The position numbers and the translations under genes are program-made. A stretch of 64,000 nucleotides of DNA from Kribbella sindirgiensis (GTDB taxonomy: Bacteria > Actinomycetota > Actinomycetes > Propionibacteriales > Kribbellaceae): contig NZ_SJKA01000001.1 in NCBI RefSeq assembly GCF_004331435.1, positions 310,001-374,000 of the forward strand, read 5' to 3'. The notes under the pieces were generated by a model. That model searched no databases. It saw only the letters and a list, made by a program, of their open reading frames with translations, and was not told the DNA's origin. Positions 1 through 8,532 of the stretch are shown in pieces. The stretch's first letter is position 1, and each line of letters begins with the position of its first letter.

Positions 1-1
1 G

Positions 2-82
2 ATCTACTGGCTCGCCTCAGCCGAGGCGAACTGGGCGAGCGGCGCGGTCCTCGACTTCAACGGCGCGTCGTACCTGCACTGA
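2..82 (+). CDS. SDR family oxidoreductase, C-terminal end (partial)
   Basis: Only the last 26 codons are inside the window. The tail reads IYWLASAEANWASGAVLDFN followed by GASYLH and a TGA stop. The 'sGavldfnGa' ending is the usual C-terminal strand of classical short-chain dehydrogenases, where the conserved Gly-containing loop closes the Rossmann fold; substrate cannot be guessed. It converges on the CPBP protease gene and overlaps its 3' end by 66 bases, a long but plausible tail-to-tail overlap in this gene-dense genome. Confidence 0.6.
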   Translation: MYWLASAEANWASGAVLDFNGASYLH

Positions 83-778
83 GCTGACCGCCACGGCGGC
101 GATCGTCCAGACCACCGCGAGGACGGCCATCGGGAACAGGTTGCCGTCCTCCTCGGTGAACAGCAGGATCAGCGAAAGGTTGACCGCGGCGTGGGCTGCG
201 GTGGCGACGACGAGGTTGGTACGCCGCGCGCCCCGCAGCACCGCGCCCATCACCACCGACAGCGCGGTCGCCATCACGACGAACAGACCCATGTACGCGA
301 GCCCGTGCTCGAACCCGCCGAGGTGCCAGAACCCCCACAGCACGCCGACGACGAGCGAGGAACGCAGTACCGAGAAGCGGGTCTGCAGATAAGGCTGCAA
401 GAACGCGCGCCAGCCGAGCTCCTCGCCCGCCGCGCCGACGATCATCGTGATCACCAGCACCCAGAACGGGAACGGCAGCCCGTCCGCGCGCCACGGCCGG
501 CCCGCGATCACGTGGACGAGCACCGAGACGGCCATCGCCGCCACGACGATCCCCACGATCAACGCACTCCGCCCCAGGGCCGGCGGCGTGAACCGCGCGT
601 CGACCCGAGTGGTACGGCGGAACAGCAGGAACATCACGCCGACGCCGAGGGCCGGCGCGAACTGGACCAGCTGGATCAGCTCAGGACTCGGCCCGGTCGC
701 CGCCTGCAGCGCGTTGAGGATCCCGCTGAAGACCATCGTGACCAGGTAGAAGACCAGAACGCGCAGAAACACCGTCAC
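17..778 (-). CDS. CPBP (CAAX/Abi) family intramembrane glutamic metalloprotease
   Basis: About 253 residues with six to eight hydrophobic segments. The hallmark motifs of the family are present: EELGWRAFLQPYLQ near residue 118 (catalytic Glu-Glu and Arg), GFWHLGG near residue 150 (metal-binding His) and AHAAVNL near residue 196. Members cleave membrane substrates or act in prenyl-protein processing and bacteriocin immunity; the substrate here is unknown. The GTG at 778 overlaps its own AGGAG; the GTG two codons downstream (772) has AGGAG five bases upstream and may be the true start. It follows the TetR gene and overlaps its 3' end by about 98 bases, so the two are probably one transcript. 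Confidence 0.85.
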   Translation of the reverse strand: MTVFLRVLVFYLVTMVFSGILNALQAATGPSPELIQLVQFAPALGVGVMFLLFRRTTRVDARFTPPALGRSALIVGIVVAAMAVSVLVHVIAGRPWRADGLPFPFWVLVITMIVGAAGEELGWRAFLQPYLQTRFSVLRSSLVVGVLWGFWHLGGFEHGLAYMGLFVVMATALSVVMGAVLRGARRTNLVVATAAHAAVNLSLILLFTEEDGNLFPMAVLAVVWTIAAVAVSSVQVRRAVEVEDRAARPVRLG

Positions 779-1361
779 TCCTGAGATAGGGGGCGATCAT
801 CAGGTCGAGCTGCTCGGTGAGGAACTCGGACAGCGAGCCCCAGCCGTTCACCGCCCAGACCTGGAGCGCGCCGTTGAAACAGACAAGGGTGTGCCGAGCC
901 AACGCCGGTACGTCGGTCTCCGCGCGGAGCTCACCGACCTCCACCGCGGCCCGGTAGAACGTGTCGCAGCTGTCGACGATCGCGGCGGAGTGCGCCAGCG
1001 CGTGCTGCCGGAACTCCGGATCCGCGACGTCGAGCTGGACGAAACCGAGCCCGTTGCCGAGCTCCTCGCGATGCTTGATGTGCGCGACCGCCGACAGTGC
1101 GAAGTCCCGCAGCGTGGCGAGCGGCGAGACGTTCCGGGCGGCGGCCTCGTCGGCCGCGAGTTTGACCATCAGCGGCGACCGGGCCGCGGACGCGAGCAGC
1201 AGACCGCGCTTGGAACCGAACCGCTGCATCAGCGTCGGCGGCGCCAGCCCGACCCTGGCGCCGACCGCCGCCAGGGTCAGTTTCACCGGTCCGAGCTCGG
1301 CCAGGACCTGGCGCGTGGCATCCAGGATCACGTCGTCGCTCACCAGCCGTGGCCGGGCCAT
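681..1361 (-). CDS. TetR/AcrR family transcriptional regulator
   Basis: 226 residues. The N-terminal helix-turn-helix (residues 10-50) reads through VSDDVILDATRQVLAELG and VGLAPPTLMQRFGSKRGLL, a typical TetR DNA-binding domain; the C-terminal ligand domain is not assignable. The start at 1361 is chosen because AGGAGG lies six bases upstream; a start at 1391 would fall inside the palindrome that is probably its operator. The last 25 or so residues are Arg/Gly/Pro-rich and lie antisense-free over the start of the CPBP gene, so the functional protein may end earlier. Likely autoregulated and controlling the CPBP protease and perhaps the divergent gene at 1549. Confidence 0.85.
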   Translation of the reverse strand: MARPRLVSDDVILDATRQVLAELGPVKLTLAAVGARVGLAPPTLMQRFGSKRGLLLASAARSPLMVKLAADEAAARNVSPLATLRDFALSAVAHIKHREELGNGLGFVQLDVADPEFRQHALAHSAAIVDSCDTFYRAAVEVGELRAETDVPALARHTLVCFNGALQVWAVNGWGSLSEFLTEQLDLMIAPYLRSDGVSARSGLLPGHDGLQRDPQRAAGGDRAES

Positions 1362-1390
1362 GTCAGCGCCTCCTGGTTTGTGAACGGCCA

Positions 1391-1406
1391 TTCGTTAATA
1401 CACGAA
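1391..1406. promoter_or_regulatory. Palindrome, likely TetR operator
   Basis: TTCGT-taatac-ACGAA, a perfect 5-bp inverted repeat in an AT-rich patch, extended to ATTCGT/ACGAAAT. It lies 30 bases upstream of the TetR start, between divergent genes, in the place where TetR autoregulatory operators usually sit. Binding is inferred. Confidence 0.5.
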
Positions 1407-1548
1407 ATCGTAACAGATCCTTGTTGGCTCAGTTATTCAGTGACAGCGGGTGAGCTTCCGGACACCTGGAGAGGGGTCCGGACCAAGGCGCCCGCCGTCC
1501 GGTGCACCCGTCCGTGGGCCGGGCTCGTCGGACAACGGGAGCCTCTTC

Positions 1549-3555
1549 ATGCGTTTCGCCCGCATCACCCTGGGTCTGCTGCTGGCGCTGTCAGGCCTGC
1601 TCGCCGCCATCGCCGGAGCCGTCGCCGCCTTCTGGCTCGTCGGCCCGGACAACACGATCACGACACCTCGCCGAGAGCTCGCCAGTACGGGCCTCGCGGT
1701 CGTCACCGCACCGTCCCTCCTCGACCGGCACGGCCCGACGCTGCGCGTGAGCGCGTCGGGCGACAAGCCGCTGTTCATCGGCGTCGGGCAGGACCTGGAC
1801 GTGCGCGACTACCTCGCGGGGACCGCGCACACCCGGCTGGTCCAGTTCGACCCGCCGGCCACGTTCGGCACCCAGGAGCTGCGCGGCGACACCAAGAAGC
1901 TGACGCCGCCCGGCGAGCTGGACTGGTGGGTCGCGCAGTCCGCGCCCGGTGCGCAGGCCGTCAACTGGCCGATCCAGGACGGGCTGTACGACGTGGTCGT
2001 GATGAACGCGGACGGTACGCCGGCGGTCGGCGCGCAGGTCTCGTTCGGGATCGAGGTGCACCGGCTGTTCGGCATCTGCCTGCTGGTGCTCGGGGCGGGG
2101 GTTGTGGTGCTCGCACTCGGCCTGGCCCTGGTGCTGCGCCGCCGCCCGGTGGTGCAGGAGATCGCGGACACGACCGAGATCCCGGTCATCACGAACACCC
2201 GGATCCCGGTCCTCGTGCCAACGGCCCCGGTCCAGCGCGAAGAGGTGGAGGACGCCCCGGCATACCGCGTCTCGCCCTTCGCCCCCGACCGGGTCAGCCC
2301 GTTCGCCCCACTCGCCGCCAAGCAAGAGCTTCGGCCGGGTCCGGCGGTGCCGGCCGCGCCGATGTTCATGTCGCCGGCGGCGGTCGCGCGGGCGAAGTCG
2401 CCGGTGCTGCTCGGGGCCGGCGCCTCCCAGCGGTACGACGAGCCCGCGCAGCCGACGTACGCCGAACCGGTCGAGGAGACCCGCACGGCCGACGAGTCGA
2501 CCGAAACTGTTGCGGCCGAGACCGTCCCGCTGGCGGTGTCACCGGAATTCGAGAAGAGTGACGAGGCCGTGCGACGTACGGCGGCGCTCCTGGCCAGCGG
2601 CGCGTTGCTGCTGACCGCGACGAGCTGCGGCCTCGTCCCGCCGAAGAACACGATGACCGCGACGGACTCCCGCCCGGCCGTCACACTCGCCGACGCGCAG
2701 GCTGTCGTCCAGCGCTACAACCAGCTCAACAACCAGGCGAACAAGACCCGGGACGGGAAGCTGGCCGCGACGATCGAGGGCAACCCGACCCTCGCGCAGA
2801 CGCAGGCGGGCTTCCTGATCGGCCGGAAGCTCGACGCCGCGGGCAAGGACGTGTCGAAGCCGTTCAGCTACACCGACCCGGAGATCGGCGCGCCGCAGTT
2901 CACGTCGTACCCGATGCGGTTCGTGGTCAGCTCCGGCGTCTCGGACGCACCTGGCAACCATCAGCTCGGCGTCTGGCAGCGGGAGAACGCCGGCAGCCCG
3001 TGGCTGCTGACGCATTCGGTCTACCCGCCGAAGGCCGTGGAGCTTCCGTCGGTCGACGGACTCCGCACTCCGAGCGCAGCCGACCTGAGCAAGCTGCAGG
3101 GCCGGCCCGAGGCAGTCGCCAAGGACCTCGCGGCGTACCTCACCGGCGGCAAGAACGCGCCGCAGTCGAAGCTGTTCACGCCGACGCCGAGCCTGACCAA
3201 CATGCTCGACCTGCGCGCGAAGTCGAAGGTCTCCGACACCGCCCAGCCGTACATCGCCGGCGTCACCGACACCTTCGCACAGTCCGGCGCCCCGCTGACC
3301 TTCATCACGGCGTCCGGCGACGCGCTGGTGTTCCTGACGCTCACCGAGCGGTACCTGCAACGGGTCGAGCCGGGCTCGAACGCGTACTGGACCAGCGGCG
3401 AGGCCACCGCGTTCAGCAGCATGGTCAAGTACACCCAGACCCTTCACCAGGACTACCTGCACCAGGTCGCCGTGGTCATCCCGGCCAAGTCGACCGGCGA
3501 CGCCGTACAGGTCCTCTCGATCGACCCTCAACTGGTGGGTGCCGGCGGCGCCTGA
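1549..3555 (+). CDS. Hypothetical multi-pass membrane protein with an internal lipobox
   Basis: 668 residues, function not recognised. Visible layout: TM1 at about residues 8-30, an extracytoplasmic domain to about 172 (FIGVGQDLDVRDYL near the start), TM2 at about 174-198, a Pro-rich linker to about 340, then a third hydrophobic segment that is a textbook lipobox, LLLTATSC with Cys360 after VRRT. The last 300 residues look like an exported domain (substrate-binding or NTF2-like in feel, not assignable). The start at 1549 is favoured by GGGAG seven bases upstream over the GTG at 1450, which has no such site. It may be a fusion of a membrane protein and a formerly separate lipoprotein; no stop codon separates them. 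Confidence 0.8.
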   Translation: MRFARITLGLLLALSGLLAAIAGAVAAFWLVGPDNTITTPRRELASTGLAVVTAPSLLDRHGPTLRVSASGDKPLFIGVGQDLDVRDYLAGTAHTRLVQFDPPATFGTQELRGDTKKLTPPGELDWWVAQSAPGAQAVNWPIQDGLYDVVVMNADGTPAVGAQVSFGIEVHRLFGICLLVLGAGVVVLALGLALVLRRRPVVQEIADTTEIPVITNTRIPVLVPTAPVQREEVEDAPAYRVSPFAPDRVSPFAPLAAKQELRPGPAVPAAPMFMSPAAVARAKSPVLLGAGASQRYDEPAQPTYAEPVEETRTADESTETVAAETVPLAVSPEFEKSDEAVRRTAALLASGALLLTATSCGLVPPKNTMTATDSRPAVTLADAQAVVQRYNQLNNQANKTRDGKLAATIEGNPTLAQTQAGFLIGRKLDAAGKDVSKPFSYTDPEIGAPQFTSYPMRFVVSSGVSDAPGNHQLGVWQRENAGSPWLLTHSVYPPKAVELPSVDGLRTPSAADLSKLQGRPEAVAKDLAAYLTGGKNAPQSKLFTPTPSLTNMLDLRAKSKVSDTAQPYIAGVTDTFAQSGAPLTFITASGDALVFLTLTERYLQRVEPGSNAYWTSGEATAFSSMVKYTQTLHQDYLHQVAVVIPAKSTGDAVQVLSIDPQLVGAGGA

Positions 3556-3588
3556 CGAGGCGGCCGTACGCCCGGCGGGGCGACGGCA

Positions 3589-3682
3589 CGGGCGGATGGT
3601 TGTTGAGAAGTCAGCGGCAAGCGGTTGCTGAAGGATAGTGGCGGCTGATTGACTTCGCTGGTTAGGTTTTCCCATCCGCCCG
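3589..3682 (+). promoter_or_regulatory. Long-range inverted repeat ending at the lyase ribosome-binding site
   Basis: CGGGCGGATGG (3589-3599) is perfectly complementary to CCATCCGCCCG (3672-3682), 72 bases apart. The right arm runs into the GGGAG that precedes the GTG start at 3692. It could act as the terminator of the upstream gene or as a leader structure masking the ribosome-binding site. Confidence 0.35.
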
Positions 3683-3691
3683 GGAGTACCA

Positions 3692-6193
3692 GTGGATCTC
3701 ACCCGCCGCCGTCTGCTGTCCTTTGTTCCCGCGACCGCGTTGCTGACCGCGGTCACCCCGGCTTCGGCCGCGCGCGCCACCCCGGGCGCGATGAACGCCG
3801 ACCCCAGCCGGCTGCTGGCCAACGTGATCGCGATCTACGCCGGTACGGCGGAATCGAACGCGCGCCCCGAGGTCGCCGCCAAGGTGACCGCGATCGACAA
3901 CACCGCCCGTACCTGGCTGGCCGCCCTCGACCGCGCCGGCACCGGCGAACTGTTCGCGGGCCTCCCGCTCGGAACCAGCGATCCGAATCTGAGCGCGTCG
4001 TACCAGCACCTCTACGAGATCGCCCTCGCGTACCGGCGGCCAGGACCGGCGTCGGACCTGCAGGGCAACGAGCAGGTGCGCACACGGATCGCGGAGAAGC
4101 TCGTCTGGCTGCACGACAACTACTACGGCGACCAGTCGAAGGGGTACTACGGCAACTGGTTCACCTGGGAGATCGGCATCTCGACGTTCGTGTCGAAGAC
4201 GCTCACCCTGATCGACGCCCCGGCCGACCTGATCACGCGGTACGTCGCCTCGATGGACGCGTACCTGCGCAACGGGAAGGACAGCGATGTCGATCTCGAC
4301 TCGCGCTTCCACACCGGCGCGAACCTCGTCGACATCACCTCGAACCGGGTCCTCCAGGGGGCCCTGCTGAACGACGACGCGCGGATCCGGAAGGCGCTGC
4401 AGGACCAGTTCACGGTGTTCGCGACCGTCGACCCGTACAACCTGCAGCACGGCGTCACGGACGGGTACTACGCGGACGGCTCGTTCATCCAGCACTCCTC
4501 GGTCGCGTACACGGGCTCGTACGGAAAAGCCCTGCTGAGCAGGGTTGTGCAGACCGTCAAGGTGCTCGCGGGGACGGAGTACGCGCAGAGCGACGACCTG
4601 GTCGGCGTGGTGCAGGGCTGGGTCGAGCACGGGTTCGCGCCGCTGATCTTCGAGGGCTGGATGATGGAGATCGTCAAGGGTCGCGCGGTGTCCCGCACCG
4701 GCACCGGGTACGACGACGTGGCAGTGATCGTGGAAGCGATCGTCGACCTGGCCGACTACGCCGCCGGCGCGGACGCGGCCCGGTTGAAGGCGTTCGCGAA
4801 GTTCACCGCGCGGCCGACGATCAACGTGAACTCCTTTGTCTCACCGGTGAGCATCGGGCGTTTCGCGGACCTCAAGAACGATGCCGCGATCGTCCCGGCC
4901 GACCTCAACCCGGCGGCTCTCAGTACTGCGTTCAACGCGATGGACCGGACGGTGCACCGCCGGCCGACGTACGCGTTCGCGCTGGCGCGGAACTCGTCGC
5001 GGATCAGCAAGTACGAGTACATGAGCGGCGAGAACCTGCTGCCGTGGTTCCAGGGCGACGGCGCGCACTACCTGTACCTCGCGGGCCAGGATCAGACGCA
5101 GTCCTTCGGCATCGACTACTTCACCACGGTGTCGCCGTACGCGCTGGGCGGCGTGACCGCGCCGGTCGAGACCCGCAAGTCGATCCCGGAGCTGTACGGG
5201 ACGGCGTACTACGACGACCCGCCGACCTTCACCCCGTCGTCGGAGGCCCAGAACACGTACGTCTACTTCCCGGTCGGAACCAACGCGTACTCCGGCGGCG
5301 CGACGCTCGATGCGTACGGCGCGGTCGGCTGGGTGCAGTCGGACGATTTCGCGTACGCGTCGCGGGACGCCCTGCCGGACGACTTCGTGGTCTACAAGAA
5401 CGCGTCGGCGACCAAGTCCTGGTTCCTGCTCGACGACGAGATCGTCGTACTCGCGGCCGGTGTCGGCGACGCGACCCGCGCGGTCACGACGACCCTCGAC
5501 ACCCGAATCGCGGGCGCCACCGATCCCGTCACGATCATCGGTGCGCTGCGCGACGGCAGCCCGTGGACCGGCACCGGCTCGATCACCCCGCGCTGGCTCC
5601 GCTACACCAACGGCGCAGCCTCAGTCGGTTACCACTTCCTCCAGCCAACGGCTCTGTCGGTCGATCTGCAGACGGTCACCCGAAGCCGGCGGGTAGTGCG
5701 TACGTCGAACCCGGACACCGCAGTCACCAAGCAGGTGTTCGCGCTCACGGCCGCCCAACCGGCGGACTCGCAGCGCTCGCTCGCCTACGCATTGGTGCCC
5801 AACGCAACAGAATCCGCGCTGAAGTCCTACCAGCACGGGCGGATCGCCCTGCTCGCCAACACTCCTAGGCTCCAAGCCGTCCAGCACCTGGGCCTCCGCC
5901 TGACTGCCGCCAACACGTTTACCCCGGGCTCGCACCATCTTCCTGGGCTGACCATCGACGGCCCGGCGTCGGTGATCATCCGCCGTCAGGCTTCCAGCGT
6001 GCAGGTTGCCGTGTCGGATCCGACCACGCAACGCGACAGCATCACGGTCAACCTGCGGGCCCGGTACCTGAAAGCCGCGGCGCCGGTCGCGGGGGTTCAG
6101 GTGACACGCACGATCACCGGGACGCGGCTGACGTTCAGCACGCGGCACACCTACGGGCGGAGCCTCGCGATCACGCTTCTTCCAGCTTGGTGA
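3692..6193 (+). CDS. Polysaccharide lyase family 8 (hyaluronate/chondroitin/xanthan lyase-like), exported
   Basis: 833 residues. Residues 1-32 form a Tat-type signal (TRRRLLS then a hydrophobic stretch to ASA). The alpha/alpha-toroid domain follows, then beta-sandwich domains. The PL8 catalytic triad is placed at Asn218 (DITSN), His268 (DGSFIQH) and Tyr277 (YTGSYG); the spacings, 50 and 9 residues, match those known for family members such as the pneumococcal enzyme. The aromatic patch NWFTWEIG (about 152-159) is also typical. It cleaves acidic polysaccharides by beta-elimination outside the cell; the exact glycan is uncertain. The GTG start has GGGAG five bases upstream. It converges with MarR, overlapping by 23 bases. 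Confidence 0.92.
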   Translation: MDLTRRRLLSFVPATALLTAVTPASAARATPGAMNADPSRLLANVIAIYAGTAESNARPEVAAKVTAIDNTARTWLAALDRAGTGELFAGLPLGTSDPNLSASYQHLYEIALAYRRPGPASDLQGNEQVRTRIAEKLVWLHDNYYGDQSKGYYGNWFTWEIGISTFVSKTLTLIDAPADLITRYVASMDAYLRNGKDSDVDLDSRFHTGANLVDITSNRVLQGALLNDDARIRKALQDQFTVFATVDPYNLQHGVTDGYYADGSFIQHSSVAYTGSYGKALLSRVVQTVKVLAGTEYAQSDDLVGVVQGWVEHGFAPLIFEGWMMEIVKGRAVSRTGTGYDDVAVIVEAIVDLADYAAGADAARLKAFAKFTARPTINVNSFVSPVSIGRFADLKNDAAIVPADLNPAALSTAFNAMDRTVHRRPTYAFALARNSSRISKYEYMSGENLLPWFQGDGAHYLYLAGQDQTQSFGIDYFTTVSPYALGGVTAPVETRKSIPELYGTAYYDDPPTFTPSSEAQNTYVYFPVGTNAYSGGATLDAYGAVGWVQSDDFAYASRDALPDDFVVYKNASATKSWFLLDDEIVVLAAGVGDATRAVTTTLDTRIAGATDPVTIIGALRDGSPWTGTGSITPRWLRYTNGAASVGYHFLQPTALSVDLQTVTRSRRVVRTSNPDTAVTKQVFALTAAQPADSQRSLAYALVPNATESALKSYQHGRIALLANTPRLQAVQHLGLRLTAANTFTPGSHHLPGLTIDGPASVIIRRQASSVQVAVSDPTTQRDSITVNLRARYLKAAAPVAGVQVTRTITGTRLTFSTRHTYGRSLAITLLPAW

Positions 6194-6647
6194 TCAGCGT
6201 CTGCAGGGTGCTGAGCGTCGTCCGGAGATCGTCGAGGTCGACGGACGTCGCGAGCTCGGAGGTCCACGGGTGCTGGGCGACCGCGATCTTGCGGATCGCC
6301 CAGTAACCGGCCTCGGTGCAGGCGAGCAGTTTGGCGCGGCGGTGCGCCGGATTCGGGCGGTACTCCGCGAGACCACGCTCGACCAGCAGGTCCGCGATCC
6401 GCTGCACACCCTGCCGGCTGACGCCCATGATCCGGCCGACGTCGGCGACCGATCGCGGCTCGTCGAGTACGCCGCCGAGCACCTGCCACCAGGCCGCGGT
6501 CAGTCCGCCGTTCGCGGCCAGTCCCTGCGCGGCCTCCATCAGCCGCGCGTTCAGCCGGAAGGTGGAGAGGACGACATCCGTCAGCACCGCACCACCTTCC
6601 GACTGCGGCCCGGGCTTCGGCCACTCCTCCCGCGGTGGAACAGTCAT
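6171..6647 (-). CDS. MarR family winged-helix regulator
   Basis: 158 residues. The winged-helix core spans about residues 50-110: AAWWQVLGGVLDEPRSVADV, GVSRQGVQRIADLLVERGLAEY, then NPAHRRAKLLACTEAG, which is the wing. It starts with an ATGA overlap on the PfpI gene, so the pair is translationally coupled. A large palindrome at the PfpI promoter is the obvious candidate binding site, suggesting autoregulation of the two-gene unit. The longer reading frame to 7010 is rejected because its N-terminus is the antisense-like shadow of PfpI. Confidence 0.9.
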   Translation of the reverse strand: MTVPPREEWPKPGPQSEGGAVLTDVVLSTFRLNARLMEAAQGLAANGGLTAAWWQVLGGVLDEPRSVADVGRIMGVSRQGVQRIADLLVERGLAEYRPNPAHRRAKLLACTEAGYWAIRKIAVAQHPWTSELATSVDLDDLRTTLSTLQTLITKLEEA

Positions 6648-7243
6648 CCCACCAGGGTGGCGTAGGCCGCCGGGTCGGCGCGGTGGAACACGCCCTCGTA
6701 CGCCTCCCGCTTCCGCTCGTCCGCGAGCTCGAGCCGCTCCATCACAGCCCGCGCGAACTGCACCGGCGAGTCCGGTCCCGCCGTGATCAGATCCCGGTCG
6801 ACGACCGCGCGCGCCTCGACGTACCGCTCCGAACCCTGATACCCGGTCGCCTGCAGGTACTCCTTGGCCGCGCTCGTGTGCTTCCGCTCGTCGAGCAGCC
6901 CCGCGCGCGCCAGCCCCGCCGTCGCGCCACAGATCGCCGCAACCGGTACGCCGGCATCGAGGAACTGCCCCGCCAGCTTCGCGAACGCCTCGCCACCACC
7001 CATGTCCCACTGCCCCGACCCGGCGAGCACGAGCAGATCGCCCGCGTCAGGCGCGACGTCCGCAACCGTCACGTCCGGCACAACCCGCATCCCACCCATG
7101 GTCACCACCGGCTCCAACGTCTCCCCCACCGTCACCACCCGCCACGGCTCCCCGGTAAACCGCCCAGTCCGCAGCTCCACCGTGAGATGCCCGATCTCCC
7201 AGTCCGCCAACGTCTCGTACACCGCCACATATGCTGTCCTCAT
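6644..7243 (-). CDS. DJ-1/PfpI family glutamine amidotransferase-like protein
   Basis: 199 residues with the DJ-1/PfpI fold. The nucleophile elbow is AICGATAGLA at about residue 105 (Cys), preceded by DLLVLAGSGQWD. Family members are glyoxalases, deglycases, chaperones or ThiJ-type amidotransferases; the specific role is unknown. I start it at MRTAYVAVYETLADWE (7243) because the longer start at 7294 would put the first 17 codons through the palindromic operator. There is no Shine-Dalgarno, and the TTGACA just outside the palindrome suggests a transcript beginning at or near the ATG. First gene of the PfpI-MarR operon. Confidence 0.88.
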   Translation of the reverse strand: MRTAYVAVYETLADWEIGHLTVELRTGRFTGEPWRVVTVGETLEPVVTMGGMRVVPDVTVADVAPDAGDLLVLAGSGQWDMGGGEAFAKLAGQFLDAGVPVAAICGATAGLARAGLLDERKHTSAAKEYLQATGYQGSERYVEARAVVDRDLITAGPDSPVQFARAVMERLELADERKREAYEGVFHRADPAAYATLVG

Positions 7244-7244
7244 A

Positions 7245-7277
7245 GACAACATGCTGTCATCACGACAGCATGTTGTC
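7245..7277. promoter_or_regulatory. Perfect 14-bp-arm palindrome, likely MarR operator overlapping the pfpI-marR promoter
   Basis: GACAACATGCTGTC (7245-7258) and GACAGCATGTTGTC (7264-7277) are exact reverse complements separated by five bases. On the minus strand TTGACA (-35-like) overlaps the upstream arm, so a bound repressor would cover the promoter. An additional TGCTGTC half-site sits at about 7232, inside the first codons of the gene. Confidence 0.75.
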
Positions 7278-7329
7278 AATAGGTGGTTGTGCACGCAGGC
7301 AGAGACCCACCGAACGGCGCGTTCCGGGC

Positions 7330-8532
7330 TCAGATCTGTGGGTTCTGCGTGCGTGCAGGTCCGCCCGCGGGGTGACTGGCCGAGGTTGCGAGTTTGAGGA
7401 GGATGAGGCCGGCGAGGGTTGTTGTGGTGGCGGTGAGGGTTAGGGCCTGGTGGATGGTGAGGGTGGCCAGGAGGTTGGTGGAGGCGATCAGCGGGACGGT
7501 TTGGGCCAGGGAGAGGAGGGACTGGAGGCGGGTCAGGTGGGACTTTGGGGTGCTGCGGATGAAGAGGGGTGCCAGGTGTGAGGTGAAGAGGCCGATGCCT
7601 ACGCCTTGAGTGAGGGTTGCGGCGATCGCGGTCGGGACCGTGGGGGCCAGGGCGAGGGCTGCGATGCCGAGGGCGGCGACGAGGCAGCCGACGCCTGCGG
7701 TGAGGTCGGCGCGGGAGAAGGTGCCGAAGCGGGCGACGAGGACTGTGACGAGTAGTCCGCCGGCGACGCTGCCTGCCACCACGAAGCCTGCTTGTTTGGC
7801 TTCCCAGCCTTGTGAGCGGGCCAGCAGCGGGACGCAGAGCGACGTGACCGGCAGGACGAAGGCCGCGACCAGTGCGACGACGGCGAGGATCATGCGCAGG
7901 ACGGGATCACCGACAGCCACCCGGAGTCCGTCGACGGCATCCTTCAGGACCGACGGACGGTCGCGTTGCGGGTGGACGTCGTACGGCGGTTTGAGGAGCA
8001 GCAGTACTGCGAACTGGACGGCGAAGGTCAGGCCGTCGAGGGTCAGTGCCCCGACCAGCCCGACGGTCGCGACGAGCAGGCCGCTGAGCGGTCCGCCGGC
8101 GAGGGTGATGACCTGCGTGGCCGACGTACGCAATGCCATTGCTCTGGGCAACTGGTCGTCGGGGACGAACAGCCGCGGGAGTACCCCTGCGGCCGGGAGC
8201 GCGAAGGCATCGACGGTGCCGACGACGACGGACGTCGTGAGGAGCAGCCCGGCCGAGACACCGCGCAGTCCGACGGCGACGGCCAGCAAGAAGCAGCAGC
8301 AGCCGACGATCGCGGTGCAGGCGAGGAGGAGGCGGCGTGGACCGATGCGGTCGCCGAGTACGCCGCCGAGCAGGAGGAGCACGGCGCGCGGCAGGGTGAA
8401 CCCGGTCAGCACCAGCGCGGCGACCCGCGGGCCGATGCCCGTTGCGGCCCAGCCGAGCGCGAAGAACAGCGCGGTGTCGCCGAGAACCGAGAGTGTCGAA
8501 CCTGCCAGCCAGCCGTAGTAGGACCGGTTCAC
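7330..8532 (-). CDS. MFS transporter, EntS-like exporter
   Basis: 400 residues with about 12 hydrophobic segments. The N-terminal half carries the motif-A-like loop GGVLGDRIGPRR (about 56-67), as in MFS_3/EntS-type drug or siderophore exporters. It begins at a GTG overlapping the last four bases of the MerR-clamp gene, so the regulator and exporter are coupled. An imperfect inverted repeat of about 20-base arms (7288-7362) straddles the stop codon and probably terminates the transcript. Substrate unknown. Confidence 0.85.
   Translation of the reverse strand: MNRSYYGWLAGSTLSVLGDTALFFALGWAATGIGPRVAALVLTGFTLPRAVLLLLGGVLGDRIGPRRLLLACTAIVGCCCFLLAVAVGLRGVSAGLLLTTSVVVGTVDAFALPAAGVLPRLFVPDDQLPRAMALRTSATQVITLAGGPLSGLLVATVGLVGALTLDGLTFAVQFAVLLLLKPPYDVHPQRDRPSVLKDAVDGLRVAVGDPVLRMILAVVALVAAFVLPVTSLCVPLLARSQGWEAKQAGFVVAGSVAGGLLVTVLVARFGTFSRADLTAGVGCLVAALGIAALALAPTVPTAIAATLTQGVGIGLFTSHLAPLFIRSTPKSHLTRLQSLLSLAQTVPLIASTNLLATLTIHQALTLTATTTTLAGLILLKLATSASHPAGGPARTQNPQI

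Noticed and set aside
6647..7010. N-terminal extension of the MarR gene
   Set aside because: Arg/Gly-rich sequence antiphase to PfpI, no ribosome-binding site, and family start is at 6647.
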